Below, piece by piece: positions 63,891 through 64,000 of a stretch of DNA of 64,000 nucleotides. The DNA lies in NCBI GenBank assembly GCA_013001465.1, contig JABDMM010000033.1, positions 1-64,000 on the forward strand, read 5' to 3'. A model generated the notes under the pieces. The model was not told where the DNA came from. It did no database searches and worked only from the letters and a program-made list of their open reading frames with translations. The translations under genes were made by a program, and so were the position numbers. How positions within the stretch are numbered: position 1 is the stretch's first letter; every line of letters starts with the position of its first letter. Source of the stretch: Chitinophagales bacterium. GTDB lineage: Bacteria > Bacteroidota > Bacteroidia > Chitinophagales > JABDMM01.

Positions 63891-64000
63891 TTGAATTTAA
63901 TAATTGATATAGGAAATACGAGGAGCAAACTTGCTTTGTTCAACAGTAATCAACTTGAAGTGAAGGAAGCAACCCAAATGCTTACTTCGGCACAGATCGA
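63891..64000 (+). CDS. coaX: Type III pantothenate kinase, N-terminal fragment (cut by window end)
   Basis: TTG 63891 opens a frame reading MNLIIDIGNTRSKLALF, the nucleotide-binding DxGNT motif of CoaX, the first enzyme of coenzyme A synthesis. The gene runs off the right edge. Only 36 codons are visible, so the name rests on one strong motif. Confidence 0.85.
   Translation, partial: MNLIIDIGNTRSKLALFNSNQLEVKEATQMLTSAQI

Overview
The window is chromosomal DNA of a member of the phylum Bacteroidota. The phylum call rests on several family-level marks that agree: a PorP/SprF-type type IX secretion (T9SS) protein beside a large SprB-repeat protein with a gliding-motility-type C-terminal domain, two further secreted proteins with T9SS-like C-terminal tails, a five-repeat DUF349 protein, an ECF sigma factor paired with a fused anti-sigma/outer-membrane protein, a CtlX-type hydrolase, AT-rich genes with little Shine-Dalgarno signal, and scattered TAnnTTTG-like -7 boxes. 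A gliding or Saprospiria/Cytophagia-like member is plausible, but I cannot fix the class. I see no rRNA, tRNA, CRISPR array, insertion sequence or prophage.

Layout. Positions 2-7507 hold a tightly packed six-gene cassette (first gene cut by the window edge): a coiled-coil protein, an unknown protein, a classical-clade AAA ATPase, another unknown protein and two three-helix membrane proteins, the last with a large probably extracytoplasmic domain. I recognise only the ATPase domain, and this is the best candidate for an undescribed system. From 7504 to 18033 come a lipoprotein esterase, the DUF349 protein, a small ORF with a terminator, a gamma-glutamyltransferase-like enzyme, a thioredoxin-fold lipid-envelope or periplasmic protein, a UvrD-type helicase fused to a RecB-type nuclease, and a one-domain asparaginase homologue. 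From 18136 to 25073 are mfd (whose coding frame runs past its first normal start codon), an alpha/beta hydrolase, an EEP-family hydrolase, ctlX and a phosphoesterase.

From 25190 to 36978 are the sigma/anti-sigma pair, a TonB-C-domain protein, an O-methyltransferase, a LysM glucosaminidase, then housekeeping genes hpt, adk and obg, a DMT transporter, RidA, a degenerate hydroxyacyl-CoA dehydrogenase homologue, a polysaccharide deacetylase, an acyltransferase-like protein and upp. Positions 37032-42127 carry the PorP/SprF protein and its probable T9SS client. Positions 42111-45706 hold repair and RNA-related enzymes (3-methyladenine glycosylase, RsmI-like methylase, TraB/GumN, DUF3109, ThpR, acylphosphatase).

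Positions 45829-50085 form an envelope redox group: a secreted PQQ-type sugar dehydrogenase, an MbnP-like lipoprotein and two MbnH-like di-heme lipoproteins. The remainder holds a lipid-anchored SRPBCC/GyrI-like fusion, a PKD-domain T9SS protein, a lone biotin carrier protein, an M1 peptidase, an MsbA-like ABC exporter, rbfA with a LolC/E-like permease, a ClpP paralogue with a linked unknown protein, a MORN-repeat protein, a TMTC-like TPR membrane protein, and the first codons of coaX.

Two window-wide patterns stand out: convergent genes repeatedly share or abut their stop codons, and GATC is far more frequent than base composition predicts in many housekeeping genes.
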